A stretch of 64,000 bases of DNA from Triglochin maritima. Lineage: Eukaryota > Streptophyta > Magnoliopsida > Alismatales > Juncaginaceae. Numbering within the stretch: position 1 is the first letter of the stretch; each line of letters opens with the position of its first letter. Under the pieces are notes generated by a model that saw only the letters and a list, made by a program, of their open reading frames with translations, ran no database searches and was not told the origin of the DNA. The stretch covers positions 10,208,501 to 10,272,500 of the forward strand of contig OY821787.1 of assembly GCA_963682175.1 (NCBI GenBank). Direction: 5' to 3'. Of this stretch, positions 36,011 through 47,510 are shown one piece after another. The position numbers and the translations under genes were made by a program.

Positions 36011-37418
36011 CTGACCACTTGTCTCGTCTAAAGACGACCAACCCACAGGACCAAATCATCGATGACAAATTTCCTGACGAGCAGTTGTTCACGATCGAAG
36101 ATAACCCTTGGTTTGCCGACATCGTGAACTATCTCGTGACCGAGCAACTTCCTGTGGGTTGGTCAAAATCTGACCAATCCAAATTTAGATCTTATGTCAG
36201 ATTCTTCCACTGGGACGACCCCTACCTATTCAAATACTGCTCTGACCAAATTTTCAGGCGGTGCGTCCCAGATACCGAATTCCAAAGTGTACTCCACTTC
36301 TGCCATTCCAAGGCATGTGGAGGACACTTTGGAGCAAAGAAAACTGCTGCCAAGGTGCTCCAATCTGGATTCTACTGGCCCTCTCTTTTCAAGGATGCTT
36401 ACGACTTTTGTAAGCATGTGATAGGTGTCAGCACCTTGGCAGGATTGGTCAACCTGACATGATGCCTTTGCAAAATGTCCTTGTTGTCGACATCTTCGAT
36501 GTGTGGGGCATCGATTTCATGGGTCCCTTCCCGAACTCGTTCGGGAATGTTTACATTCTGGTGGCTATTGACTATGTGTCTAAGTGGGTTGAGGCTATAC
36601 CCACAAAGACCAATGACAACAAGGTGGTCACCAAATTCTTGAGGGACATTTTTGCGCGATTTGGTACTCCTCGTACCATAATCAGCGATACGGGCACCCA
36701 CTTCTGTAATCGCTCCTTTGAAGTGCTTATGAGGAAATATTCGATCACCCACAAGCTTGCGACCCCATACCATCCGCAAACTAGTGGGCAGGTCGAAATC
36801 TCTAACCGTCAATTAAAGCAAATTCTTGAGAAGACGGTTAGTTCCTCGAGGAAGGATTGGTCTACCAAGTTGAATGACGCGTTGTGGGCTATCAGCACCG
36901 CGTACAAGACCAATTTGGGTATGTCCTCATATCGGGTAGTGTACGGAAAGGCTTGCCACCTACCCGTCGAGCTTGAGCATCGTGCTTTCTGGGCGATCAA
37001 GAACCTGAATATGGATCTTGATCAAGCAGGAGTACAACGTAAGCTCGACATTGTGGAATTGGAAGAGCTACGCAATGATGCGTACGAGAATGCCAAAATT
37101 CATAAGTCCCGAGCCAAGATGTTTCATAATCGCATGATTATGCGAAAGGTGTTTACGGCCGGGCAGAAGGTGTTGCTCTACAATTCCCGGCTTCATCTGT
37201 TTGCGGGTAAGCTCCGCAGTCGCTGGTCTGGCCCGTTTATTGTCCAAACCATCTATCCTCATGGAGCGGTTGAGATCTTGAACCCAGGGAATGGGGACGT
37301 GTTCAAAGTTAATGGACAACGCCTCAAACCCTACTTGGAGGGGGCACCAGCCGAAGTCGAGGAGGTCATGTTCCTTCATGAACCTCCCTCGCACTCAACC
37401 ATTCATGCTCCTACATGA
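36011..37418 (+). pseudogene. A integrase
   Basis: The end of RNase H (ADHLSRL) leads into the HHCC zinc finger (HFCHSKACGGH ... CDRC), where a one-base frameshift near 36417 splits the frame. The DDE core is in the ORF 36459-37418: [18 protein letters not shown] and the downstream [16 protein letters not shown] with its Glu. The C-terminus contains [14 protein letters not shown] and ends soon after RLKPYLEG; there is no chromodomain. This last ORF is the longest intact pol piece in A and lacks internal stops. Confidence 0.94.
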
Positions 37419-38816
37419 GCGGTTGAGCATTCATGTGTATATATGTTAAAAAAAACTCCTTCAGTGAGCATCGATTGTAGTGAGCCCCAACCCTTGAGTA
37501 TTTGGGCCCCATTTCTTTCACATATTTGTATCCCTTCTTTAGCATCTCACAGGTTTTGAGGGAAGTTGGGTTGTGTCCATCAACATAGACATGAACTTCC
37601 TTGTGTACTTCACGTTGGCGAGATCTATTCTGTTTCATGCATACATCCATGTAGTATTTTGCTCACATTCATTGAGGACAATGCATGAAGTAGGTGTGGG
37701 GGGGGGTGTTTTACATGTGTACATAGTCGAGTATTTTCCTTTGATTTTGTTTTCTTTTGTTTGCATTTTTAGGGTCATGTTAGTGTGCTGCATTTAACAT
37801 CGATATATCTGCTTGCCATGATCCTTAGGTGACTTGTCTTCTTTTGCTTGCCTAGTGTTTTAAAATTTTTCACATTTCTTTCAAAATCTTGATGTGTTTG
37901 CGAAAGAAAATGTTTTGTGGGTTTTGCGTGTGTTTAGCATGTGCAAAACCGTTGAGAGGCAAAGTAAAAAGAAAGCTCCCAAAATTGTCTTGAACTTGAT
38001 GCATTAGGATATCTAGTACAGTGACTTTAGGATTTATCGAGTCGTTAGGATGAACCCCAGTTTTCCTTTGGGGGTGAGTAATAATAGGGTTTCAGTGCTC
38101 AAACATTTAATGAAGTCCACCCTGAACCTAGTGAGTCAATAATTCGTGTCTGTTAACTTAAGGAAGTTTGTTGTAGTCAAGGACCCTCTAAATCCTGTTG
38201 TGAGACAATAAGTGTAGGGGTTTTGGTTCATGTGTAGATAAGAAATAAGTAAGTTGGTGTTCTCTCTTCTCGCACGACTCCTATCACTCCGGAAAGTAGG
38301 TATGAAGGGACTTTGTGCCTGGTGCTTTCGAGTCATCTGACTTGGGATGCGCCGACCGAACTCTCATTACACGGGTGGTAGGGATTGTCCTATGTGGAGA
38401 TTTGGGGAAAGGTGTACGTGATAGTGTAAGTCCTCATGGGCAATGATGCACGAAACCTGACCCTGGGAGAATGAAGCTCCAACTAATAAAAATAAAAAAA
38501 AAGAAAAAAAATCTGAAAAGAAACAAAAAGAAAAAAAATGGTAAGGCAAATAAGAACCTTAATGGACTTTACACTTTGTAGCACTTGAGGATGTTGAGGT
38601 TGTCCATGTCCTTCACTTAATTCCTTATTTAACTTGCACGAATGGTTCATTAGGTTAGGTGTGTGGACTGATTACCTATAAAGAGTCGGCCCGTAGGATT
38701 ACCACGTCCCATGATCGACAAAATATTTCCAACGAGTCGAGGTCTAGATTGAATAATGCATCTTGTTCGGATTTTGTGGGTATATCCGCTGAAAACCCTC
38801 AGGAGACAACACTCCT
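37419..38816 (+). other. A 3' untranslated region with internal polypurine-like tract
   Basis: About 1.4 kb of conserved non-coding sequence also found in C (24835-26285) and E (47511-48963). An ATTGAGGACAATGCATGAAG box at 37671-37690 is followed by TAGGTGTGGGGGGGGGTGTT (37691-37710), a near copy of the 3' polypurine tract 1.26 kb further on. An A-rich stretch lies near 38490-38540. No env-like ORF is present. Confidence 0.75.
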
Positions 38817-38969
38817 CCTCCTTGGCAACAAGGAGGTTTAACGGCTAGTTGCACGTGCTAAGTGCAACCGTTATTCCTACGAAAGTGAGTTAGGATTTCT
38901 TCTTTCTCGTTTGCTTTTCTCTTTCTTTGTTTTGCTCGGGACTAGCAAAAACTTAGGTGTGGGGGTATT
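38817..38969 (+). promoter_or_regulatory. A 3' hairpin module and polypurine tract
   Basis: Three hairpins in order: CCTCCTTGGCAACAAGGAGG (38817-38836, 8-bp stem, GCAA loop), arms GTTGCAC/GTGCAAC (38848-38868), arms TTTTGCT/AGCAAAA (38930-38950), then TTAGGTGTGGGGGTATT (38953-38969) against the 3' LTR. Order, spacing and total length (153 bp) match C, E, B1 and B2. Confidence 0.8.
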
Positions 38970-40541
38970 TGATTGACATCATTTCATGCTCATATTTGTA
39001 TCTTATATCCATTATCTTACACCTAAGCAATGCTACGTGACGAGTTTTATGTTTAGTTCTAAAAAATAAAGAGGTTTGAAGAGAAGAGCCATGAAAGGAC
39101 CCAAAAGCAGGAAAAAAAGACTTAATTGGGAGACCTAGGGACTGAGATGCAATGGAGAAGGACCTGATCGTAAGACCGAAGGACCTAAGAGCAAAACAGG
39201 AAACTCCACACCATCATGGGGAGTATTTTGGCAATTCGATTCGGGTCGGAGCTCCAACAAACCAAGTCGATGCATCAAAGACCAATATATGCTTCCAGAG
39301 AAGCCCAACACAAAACCCAGACAGATCTGGGCCTTATAGGCCGCCAATTGGCGGTCTGGAACTGCCAGTTGGCAGTCTGGATGAGCCCAACTCTGCTAAG
39401 CTCGCTCCTGGACTTGTATTATCATGTGTTTAGGCTATTTTTGGTATTGGTTTAGTCCCACATCGGGGGATTGTCCCGGATTAGCTCTTTCCATGCTTAT
39501 AAATAGAACTCTTCACCTCCCATTGTACCCATCTCTCTCTTTGGTGGCATCTTCCCTACTAAGAGTGAAGCCTTGAAGCAAAACTCTGGTGGAGGAAGAG
39601 CTGCTTGTAATTTGAGTGAGTTAATAATAGATGTTTTCTTTAGCTTGTTAATTCTTGCTTAGTTGATTTCCTTTTATGTGTTTGCTTTGTTGCTTGTTTT
39701 GTTTTATGCTTCTTTAATATTTCTTGCTTGATTAGTATAGTTTCATTTCAGTATTATGCTTGCTTTTGTTAATATAGTTAGTGTAATGAGTAGTGAGTAG
39801 TTCCATCCCCATTTGGGGGGTGGAGAAATATGTGATATAATCATGTAGTGTATTAAGTGTGTGTTATCTTAATCCCTTGAGCTTTAAATGATTTCCATAA
39901 TCATTTAATGGGTCTCCACTCTTATCTTTGATATGCTAATGCTCTTGAATGAAGCTTAGCTTATGCTTTGATTAGTGGATCTATTTTATGGGGAATGATA
40001 AGGTTAGGATATGGATAGGAATTAATATTGGAAACACAAGTTGTAGTGTATGAACTCTTGTTGCCTTTACCTTAGCTAATGTCTTGTATGTTTTAATGAT
40101 GTAGTCTTATCTTAATTCATGTGGAGGCATAGTAGGGCCTAGTCTTTATACTTGAGTTGATTTAGCTTCATTCCAATTATTGTCTTGTATGTTTTAATGA
40201 TGTAGTGAAATCTTAATTCATGTGGAGGCAAAGTTGGATGTAGTTTTATGATTTCATGCACTACATGTTGTGAGGAGCTTAATTACACACACACACCACA
40301 CACACATCTTTATATTCACATCATTTCTCTACCCCCTTTGGGGTTTAGTTTTTCTTGCTTCTTTTCCAATTCCTTTTGCATCTTAGTGTAGTTTAGTGTA
40401 ATCAAACCAACCTTTCTTCCCTTTCTTTACCTCTCGCCTTCGCACAAACCAAGTGTCGACACACCTCCCAGTGGACGACCCGTATTTGCCACCGCTTCAA
40501 CGCGGCCGTGCACTTGCGGTTAAATATAAAACGATCAATCA
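38970..40541 (+). repeat. A 3' LTR
   Basis: 1572 bp. The extra length relative to the 5' LTR is a second palindrome unit (near 39360-39381, TGCCAGTTGGCA) beside the CCGCCAATTGGCGG at about 39340. USE-like element at 39455-39465, TATA at 39498-39505, then the flanking TTCGA at 40542-40546. Confidence 0.95.
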
Positions 40542-42953
40542 TTCGACAAGTTCAAAGATTCAAGAATGAAGTAGAGAACCAACTCAACAAGAAAATCAAG
40601 TCTCTATGAACCGATCGTGGAGGTGAGTACTTAAGTACCAAATTTGATTCATTCCAAGAGGCCTGTGGTACTCTGCCACAACTCACGCCGCCCGGTACAT
40701 CTCAGTGGAATGGGGTATCCGAAAAGAGAAATAGGACATTGTTCGACATGGTTCGATCAATGATGAGTTAAGCTGAATTGCCACTTTACTTTTGGAGTTA
40801 TGCACTATAAGCTACCGCTTACACACTAAATAATGTTCCATCTAAATCCGTAGAGAAACACCTAAGCTAAATTTTCTCAAGATTTAGGGTTGTGAGGCCT
40901 ACGTCAAAAGATTGATGTCGACCAAACTTCAACCAGAGCGGATAAACACTTCTTTATATGTTATCCTCGTGAGACAAGATGATACTACTTTTGGCATAAA
41001 ACCTCCAATCGAGTGATTGTCGAGAGGGATCTCATATTCTTAGAGAAAGATTTTTTTTAAAAAGAATTAAAAGTAGTGATAGTAGAATTGTGCTTGAGGA
41101 AGCTCTAGATATTCTACAAGATCATGATATGTATGATGACATTCAAGATCATGAATGGCCAACAGAGGTCCTTTGGTTAGTAGGAGCATGAGTAAGAGAC
41201 CATCGCAAGCAATTATGAGTGAAACTCAGTCATCCCTGACAAGTGTACGTTCGAGAATCGAACATGAACAAATTCCACAAGAAATTGAGGAAAAAGTTTA
41301 AGAAGTACACGTAGAACCAAAAGAACTTAGAAGGTCAACCAGGGAAAGGAAGAATCCCGATATGTATTTGGGACTTCATGAGATCATGGTACTTGATACC
41401 AATGATCACTCGACCTTTCAAGAAGCAATGGAAAGTGAAGACTCCAAACTATGGCTTAAATTCATGGAATCCGAAATAGAATCCATGTATGACAATCAAG
41501 TATGGAACTTGGTTGACCTTCCTCAAGGAAAGAAGACCGTTTAAAATAAATGGGTCTTGAAGAGGAAGATGAACATGGATGGGAACTCAACAACCTACAA
41601 AAGAAAACTTGTAGCAAAAGGTTTCACTCAAATTCAAGAAATTGACTATGAAGAAACTTTTTCACCAGTTGTCATGTTCAAGTCTATTCGGATTATGCTC
41701 GCTATTGTCACATTTCATGATTATGAAATATGGCAAATGGATGTCAAAACATCGTTACTCAATGGGAACTTGGAGGAGGATGTGTACGTGGTATAACCTC
41801 AAGGTTTTGAAGATCCAAAGGATAGCAAGAAAGTATGCAGGCTTCAAAGATCTATCTATGGATTGAAGCAAGCACAAGCAGTTCGAACAAAGGCTTTGAC
41901 AAGGAAATTAAAAAGATTCACTTCGTCCAAAGTAAGGAAGAGCATTGTATATACAAGAAGGTTAGTGGGAGCCACATAATATTTTTGATCTTATATGTCG
42001 ATGACATGCTCCTCATGGGAAATCATATACCTTTGCTTGAGCAAACGAGAAGTTCATTGAAATCTACATTTGTAATGAAAGACATGGGTGAGGCTCAATA
42101 CATCTTGGGAATCAAGATATATAGAGATAGGTCCCGTTGACTCATTGGCCTAAGTCAACGTACATACAATGACAAGGTCTTGGAAAGGTTTAACATGAAC
42201 AACTCCAAAAAATGGAATGTGCCAATGAGTATGGGTGTGCAACTCAAGAAGTCTCAACATGCTGAATCACGTAAAGACTTAGAGTACATGAAATATGTAC
42301 CTTATGATTCGGCAATAGGATCAATCATGTACGTAAAGACTTGCACAAGACCCGATGTCTTGTATGCTTTAAGCATGATAGGTCGTCACCAATCAAACGC
42401 AGGTCCTGAGCATTGGATTACGGTCAAGAATATTCTGAGGTACCTTAACCGGACCAAAGATAAGCTTCTTGTTTATGGAGGAAAAAAGGAGCTAATAGTT
42501 GAAGGCTACTCGGATGTGAGTTTCATAAGTGATCTCGACGATAGGAGGTCGCAATCAGGATATGTCTTTCTCCTGAATGGTGGAGTTGTGAGTTGGCGTA
42601 GTTGGAAGCAAACCACTACTGCCGACTCAACCACCGCTTCCGAAGTAATGGTTGTCACTAAAGCGAGCAAGGAAGAAGTGTGTATTAAGAAGTTCCTTGA
42701 AGAGCTTGGAGTAGTTCCCTCGAGCGAGGGACCTATAGAGCTATTGTACAACAATAATGCATCTATCTCGCATATCAAGGATCCTAAATTACACCACAAA
42801 GTGAAGTATATGGATCTCAAGTATTTTTTCACACGTGACTTCATTGGCGAAGGCAAAATAGATTTATTATGGGTTGATACAAAGAGCAACACAACTGATC
42901 CATTCACCAAACCTCGAGTCCATGGGTCTGAGGAACCATGTGGAGTGGCTTGA
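40542..42953 (+). pseudogene. CopP integrase core, reverse transcriptase and RNase H
   Basis: Continuation of the copia polyprotein after the A insertion. At 40547-40860 is the integrase core (TDRGGEY motif, NGVSEKRNRT) with stops. Reverse transcriptase spans about 41360-42140, with KWVLKRK, FSPVV and the catalytic YVDD at 41994-42005; a stop lies near 41540 and another near 41795, and the frame changes near 41880. RNase H is in the ORF 42180-42953 (GYSDVSF..D, SWRSWKQ, TASEVMVV). The RT-RNase H block is the best preserved part but is not continuous. Confidence 0.87.
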
Positions 42954-43051
42954 TGAGTGATTTAAGAAGGTTCCCCTTGTTATTATTGTTTTATACATTG
43001 AGAATGTATGTGGAAAAAACTTTGATAATAAGTGGGAGATTTAAAGGAATG

Positions 43052-43348
43052 TGTTCTAAAAGTTTAGTTTTATATGTCAATTATTATGAATTGTTTAGAG
43101 TTTGGTGAACACTTGGAGGCAAATCGGCGGACGATTTAACGGGAAACGCAACTCCGGATCTTCATAAAGCTTTTAGAGAACCTTTGGGTATGATCATCTT
43201 CTATTTATTTTAATATATATGTAGATTACATGATATTAGAATAAATATAAAATAGTGTACATGAAATCGTCCAAAATATGGAAATTGATCTTGTATGCAT
43301 GTATAATTTTTAAAAAATATATACATACATAGGGCACAAAATCCTACA
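43052..43348 (+). repeat. CopP 3' LTR, internally deleted
   Basis: About 297 bp, starting TGTTCTAAAAG and ending AAATCCTACA, preceded by a purine-rich AGTGGGAGATTTAAAGGAA tract. The first ~43 bp match the outer start of the CopM LTR and the remainder matches its inner end, so about 1.75 kb is missing relative to CopM, including the TATA box and the palindrome array. D coding sequence resumes at its right edge. Confidence 0.75.
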
Positions 43349-45540
43349 GAATCTTGACAGATCTGTTAGCCAACTGGAGGGTGGTCCTCGTTGGTTTAAG
43401 ATCGCCTATTCCAATTGGACAGAGTATGGTAGGAGGTTCACAGATGCTCCCAAATCCAATAGAGCTTGAGGAATTGTCACGTTACCGATCATGCAAGAAA
43501 CAATTGAACAACCAGGGTCATTGTATTTGACTTGCATGGGTTGTGTCAATATCGAACTCACATTGGCGGCCAGAAATGCCTTTTTGGGAACATTTGTTCT
43601 CTTCTTGACGGTACAAAGGTCCTTAAGGAACTTGGCATAAGTTGGCATTTGCTGAACAACGTCCAACAATAGAATGTTCACCTTGACTAGTCTAAGTACC
43701 TCAACGATTTTGTCCCAATGCTCATCGTGTTTTTTAGTCAACCTATGAGGGAATCGTGCCTTGGGGACATAACTATCACGAGGAGGAGTCTCAGGATTGG
43801 GTTCCTTGAAAGACTCACGACCCTCCTCGGAAGAGTCATCAACATGGTTGGATTCAGGCATTCCCACATTGTTGTCAACAATCCTTCCCGATCTTAAGGT
43901 ACAGACAACATTTGCATGATGGGAAGGGTCATCTTCACCACTGTGCACATTTTGCATAGCCTGAGCAAATTGACCCTTGGGATTTACCACAGCTTGACTC
44001 GGTAATTGAGCCTTCTCACATTCATGAAACTGATGAGCCAACTGACTAACTTGCATTTCCAAAGCTTTGACTGAACTCTGCATGCTCTTCATGAATGCTT
44101 TAAACAGTAGAGGTGTTATTTGGGTCAACCCGCTGAGGTAGTGGAGTTTGGTTAGAATAACCCGACGATGAGCATGAAGAGGTTGGTAATTATGATGCTG
44201 GGAATTTTTATGTTGGGGTTGGTAATTCGGCGATAGGCATAGTAGGTGATAAGGTGGAAGTTGAGGTTGAGCGTGCGAGCTCTGACCATGACCCCCACTA
44301 GGCCCCAAGAGGAGTTAGGATGGTTACGTCATCTCGGGTTGTAGGAGTGATTGTACGGGTCATTACGAGGCCTCTGTTGATACATCGCATTTGCATGCTC
44401 TGTATCCCTTGGAGCGTAAGCACATTCCAAGTCAACATGTCCTATAAGTCCACACCTACTACACGTGGGAGTAGCGATCTGAGCTACAGGAGCTCGATCC
44501 AACTCTAAACTCTCAATCCTATGCATGAGAGAAGCAAATTTTGCCTCAGACGCGATAGTTGACTTAACTTGATTTGATGCAGCTCGACCAGAAGACTTGG
44601 AGGCTAGTGGCTCTCTCATGGTGTCCCACTCAAAGTACGTTCCGCCATTAATTTAAAAGTGTCTCACACCTCATCGATGGGTTTCATTTGGAAATCACCC
44701 TGACACATCGACTCCAACAATGTGCGGGTGTTGTAGTTCGGACCCTCATAAACAATCTGGCACAGCTGCCATAGCTCAAGTCCATGATGAGGGCACTACT
44801 GGAGAAGGTCTTTGAACATTTCCAAGAAAGCATGAAAAGATTCGGTCTCAGTTTGATACATTAGATGTATCTGATGCCGTATCTGTTGAGTTTTCCTTTG
44901 CGGGAAAAAATCTCTTCAGAAAGACGGTCACAAATTCATCCCAATACCAAATAGAGCTCGCTGGGAGGTTGTAGATCCATTTCGTCGTGTTATCCTTCAA
45001 CGCGAAAGAAATCATCCTCAACTAGACATAATCCTTGTCAAGCTGTTGAAGCTTGAATATGGAGCATACCTCCTAGAATTCATGTATAATAATATACAGA
45101 TACTCCATATTGGCAGTGAAGGTAGGAAACATGCTCACATATTGAGGTTTCAACTCATAGTTGATCCTACGAGCTTGCGGGAGAACTATGCAAGAAGGTT
45201 GTGCGGCCCGGACAGGATGGGTCCACTCCCACAGAGTCATCGGTCTATCATGTCGAGCTAAAGGTGGTGGTGCATCAAGAACTCGATCCTAACCGAATCC
45301 TTCTTCCTCCTGAGTCGGAGGAGGAGGAGAAGGAGGTTTATGTGGTGGTGGGAGCGGACCGAGGTACTCCATGTATGGAACCCGGTCTCCCCCATCGCCA
45401 TGAGACGACTTTGCCTCATACTCCAAAGAGCTCGAGGCGGAGATGGGCGAACATCTAGCCCATCCATCTCAGACAAATGCACTCTCTCATATCAAGCACT
45501 CTCACCCGAACGAGCCCAACCTCGCGTAAAGTGCTCAACT
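43349..45540 (-). pseudogene. D gag-protease, broken
   Basis: Closest to A in wording. The N-terminal region (about 45258-45540) and the Gag domain (about 44640-45250) are scattered over frames with stops. The zinc knuckle CSRCGLIGHVDLEC lies in the ORF 44329-44619, and the linker, KKAFLAA motif and catalytic DLGAS (about 43440-43460) in the ORF 43406-44308. Sequence ends in the protease (LQLANRSVKI) at the CopP boundary. Heavily decayed, older than A. Confidence 0.87.
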
Positions 45541-46472
45541 CGAATTCAAAACAACACACAACAGAAGGTCTAATCAGAGGAGACTATAATGAATAATATA
45601 GAGGAGGAGAAGACTCATATAAGAAAGGAAGAATCCATAGAGCTAGTGTGGGTAGTGGGTGATGGTAGAAGACAAGTAATCAAACATGACTCAAACAACT
45701 TATGGCTATAGGTCGTTAGGCTAAACGATGCCTAACTTCGAGATCACTAGTCTCGACACGCCTCACCTCCCTACAACGAAGACCACAATACCCAGCAAAT
45801 GATACTAGATCTGAAGATCCAGTACCTACTACTATCGAGAAGGCAGGCGATGTTGATCAGGTCATGACAGTCTCAATTGGATCACTCTCATAGTGTGTCT
45901 GAAATCCTTAGGGGCCAATGTCTACTTGCTTTTAGAATTAAGGCTTTGATTAGTGTGATTTTTGGGGCTAAGAAAAGAGTGATGAAATCCCCACCTTATC
46001 TTGTATGGGACAACCGATCCTTAGTAACGTTTTGGAGTCTTAATCTAGAAAGCAACTCTCCAAACAAACACTCAACTCACACTTGTTTCAATGCAATTCC
46101 TACTAACTAATGCATGGTCATACAAAATGCATGAACAAGAGTAGGCAATGCGTACTTCATGCCAACGCCCAACAACTGAAAGTAAAGCTAAAATAAAAGA
46201 CAAATTACGTGTCTAAGTCAAGTATATCATGCATGACCTAAACAAGCAGGAATGCCTAATCTTTTGCTTTGGATTTTAGTGACCAAGTTGATTAAAAGGG
46301 GAATTGATTATTAATTTGGGGCAAACTATAGGTCAAAACATGCCAAATTGAGCCCCAGATGCCTATATTGAATTTAGAAACAGACCAAAGAAAGAGGAGA
46401 AAAGAGCTTACTAGGCCGCTAGTTGGCTGTCTCAGGCCGCTGATTGGTGGTCAGTGTTGCTCTGTTTCATTT
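43349..46472 (-). mobile_element. D: Athila-type remnant (gag, leader)
   Basis: Minus-strand 5' internal part of an A-like element: gag-protease from 45540 down to 43349, where CopP interrupts the protease, and leader from 45541 to 46472. The leader carries the conserved block at 45907-46002 and a palindrome pair (about 46414-46453). Primer site and 5' LTR are missing because the sequence passes directly into the truncated LTR of E at about 46473. The pol part would lie beyond CopP, outside the window. Confidence 0.85.
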
Positions 46473-47358
46473 TGGCAAAACTCATCAAGTTATAAATTCT
46501 ATCCTAAACAAGCAAGCATACATTCATGTTCTATCAACACATTGGAAATAAAGCATTCAATCCATTCTCATTTGCATGTATGTACATCTACTCCACCCCC
46601 CAAAGGGGATGGAACTACTCACTAAACATTACACTACTTATTAAACTAAACAAAGAAAGCATATTAACTAAGCTAATAAAACTAATGAAATGAGATTAAG
46701 CAAAGCAAAACAAGAAACATAAAACAAACAACATAATAAAGAAAACTTGTATTAAAATGACTCACATTAAAAGTAGCATCCTCCTATTTTAGTGTGTGCT
46801 TCAAGGCCTCACTTCTAGTAGGAAGAATAGCCACTTAAAATATGGAGTGATTACAATGGAAGGTGAAGAGTTCTATTTATAGCCATGGAAAAAGGCAAAC
46901 CGGGACAATCCCCCGATGTGGGACTAAACAGATACCAAAAATAGCCTAAACATCCTCTAATACATGTCTTGGACCGCCAATTAGCGGTCTATATGGTTCA
47001 GATCCTGCGCATTTTTGTTTTGGGCTTTTCTTTCTGGTATTGTTGGTCTTTGATGCGGTTACTTGACTTGTTGGAGCTCCGACTCGAATCGAATTGGTAA
47101 AATACTCCCCATGATGGTGTGGAGTATTCTGTTTTGCTCTTAGGTCCTTCTGTCTTGCAATCAGGTCCTTCTCCCTTGCATCTTGGTCCCCAGATCTCAC
47201 AATCCAATCCTTTTTCCCAGCTTTTGGGTCCTTTTATGTTTCATCTCTTCAAACCTATTTATTCCTGAAAACTAAACATAAAACTCGTGACATAGCATTG
47301 TTTAGGTGAAAGATAATGGATATAAGATATAAATATGAGCATGAAATGATGTCAATCA
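46473..47358 (-). repeat. E 3' LTR, truncated
   Basis: 886 bp matching 53591-54527 of the 5' LTR; the outer ~460 bp are absent. TATA (minus) at 46874-46881, USE-like element at 46914-46924, 32-bp gap. It has one CCGCCAATTAGCGG unit where the 5' LTR has two, a 51-bp difference. Confidence 0.9.
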
Positions 47359-47510
47359 AATACCCCCACACCTAACTTTTGCTAGTCCCGAGCAAAACAA
47401 AGAAAGAGAAAAGCATGCGAAAAACAAGAAATCCTAACTCACTTTCGTAGGAATCACGGTTGCACTTAGCACGTGCAACAAGCCGTTAAACCTCCCTGTT
47501 GCCAAGGAGG
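47359..47510 (-). promoter_or_regulatory. E 3' hairpin module and polypurine tract
   Basis: Minus strand: hairpin CCTCCTTGGCAACAGGGAGG (47491-47510, GCAA loop, one G-U pair), hairpin with arms GTTGCAC/GTGCAAC (47459-47479), hairpin with arms TTTTGCT/AGCAAAA (47377-47397), then TTAGGTGTGGGGGTATT (47359-47375) at the LTR. Confidence 0.8.

Larger units (their letters stand above)
13087..40541 (+). mobile_element. A: Athila-lineage Ty3/gypsy element, split by B2
   Basis: Bounded by LTRs at 13087-14636 and 38970-40541 and an exact TTCGA target duplication (13082-13086, 40542-40546). Without B2 it is about 11.4 kb. Order: LTR, tRNA-Asp primer site, long leader, gag, protease, reverse transcriptase, RNase H, integrase, ~1.5 kb untranslated, polypurine tract, LTR. 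Integrase after RNase H defines Ty3/gypsy; the wording of RT and integrase and the lack of a chromodomain point to Athila. No env-like ORF follows integrase. Gag and pol are broken in several places. It interrupts the integrase of CopP. Confidence 0.95.
11640..43348 (+). mobile_element. CopP: decayed Ty1/copia element, split by A
   Basis: Plus-strand Ty1/copia remains in two blocks, 11640-13086 and 40542-43348, separated by element A with a TTCGA target duplication. Gag, zinc-finger linker, protease, GAG-pre-integrase, integrase core, reverse transcriptase and RNase H follow in the copia order (integrase before reverse transcriptase). Many stops and frameshifts are present. The 5' LTR and N-terminal Gag would lie left of LTR-G, outside the window. 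CopP lies within the gag-protease of D. Confidence 0.88.

Noticed and set aside
37419..38816. env-like ORF after A integrase, as in some Athila elements.
   Set aside because: No ORF longer than ~80 codons with membrane segments or a signal peptide in sense orientation; the region is conserved as non-coding.
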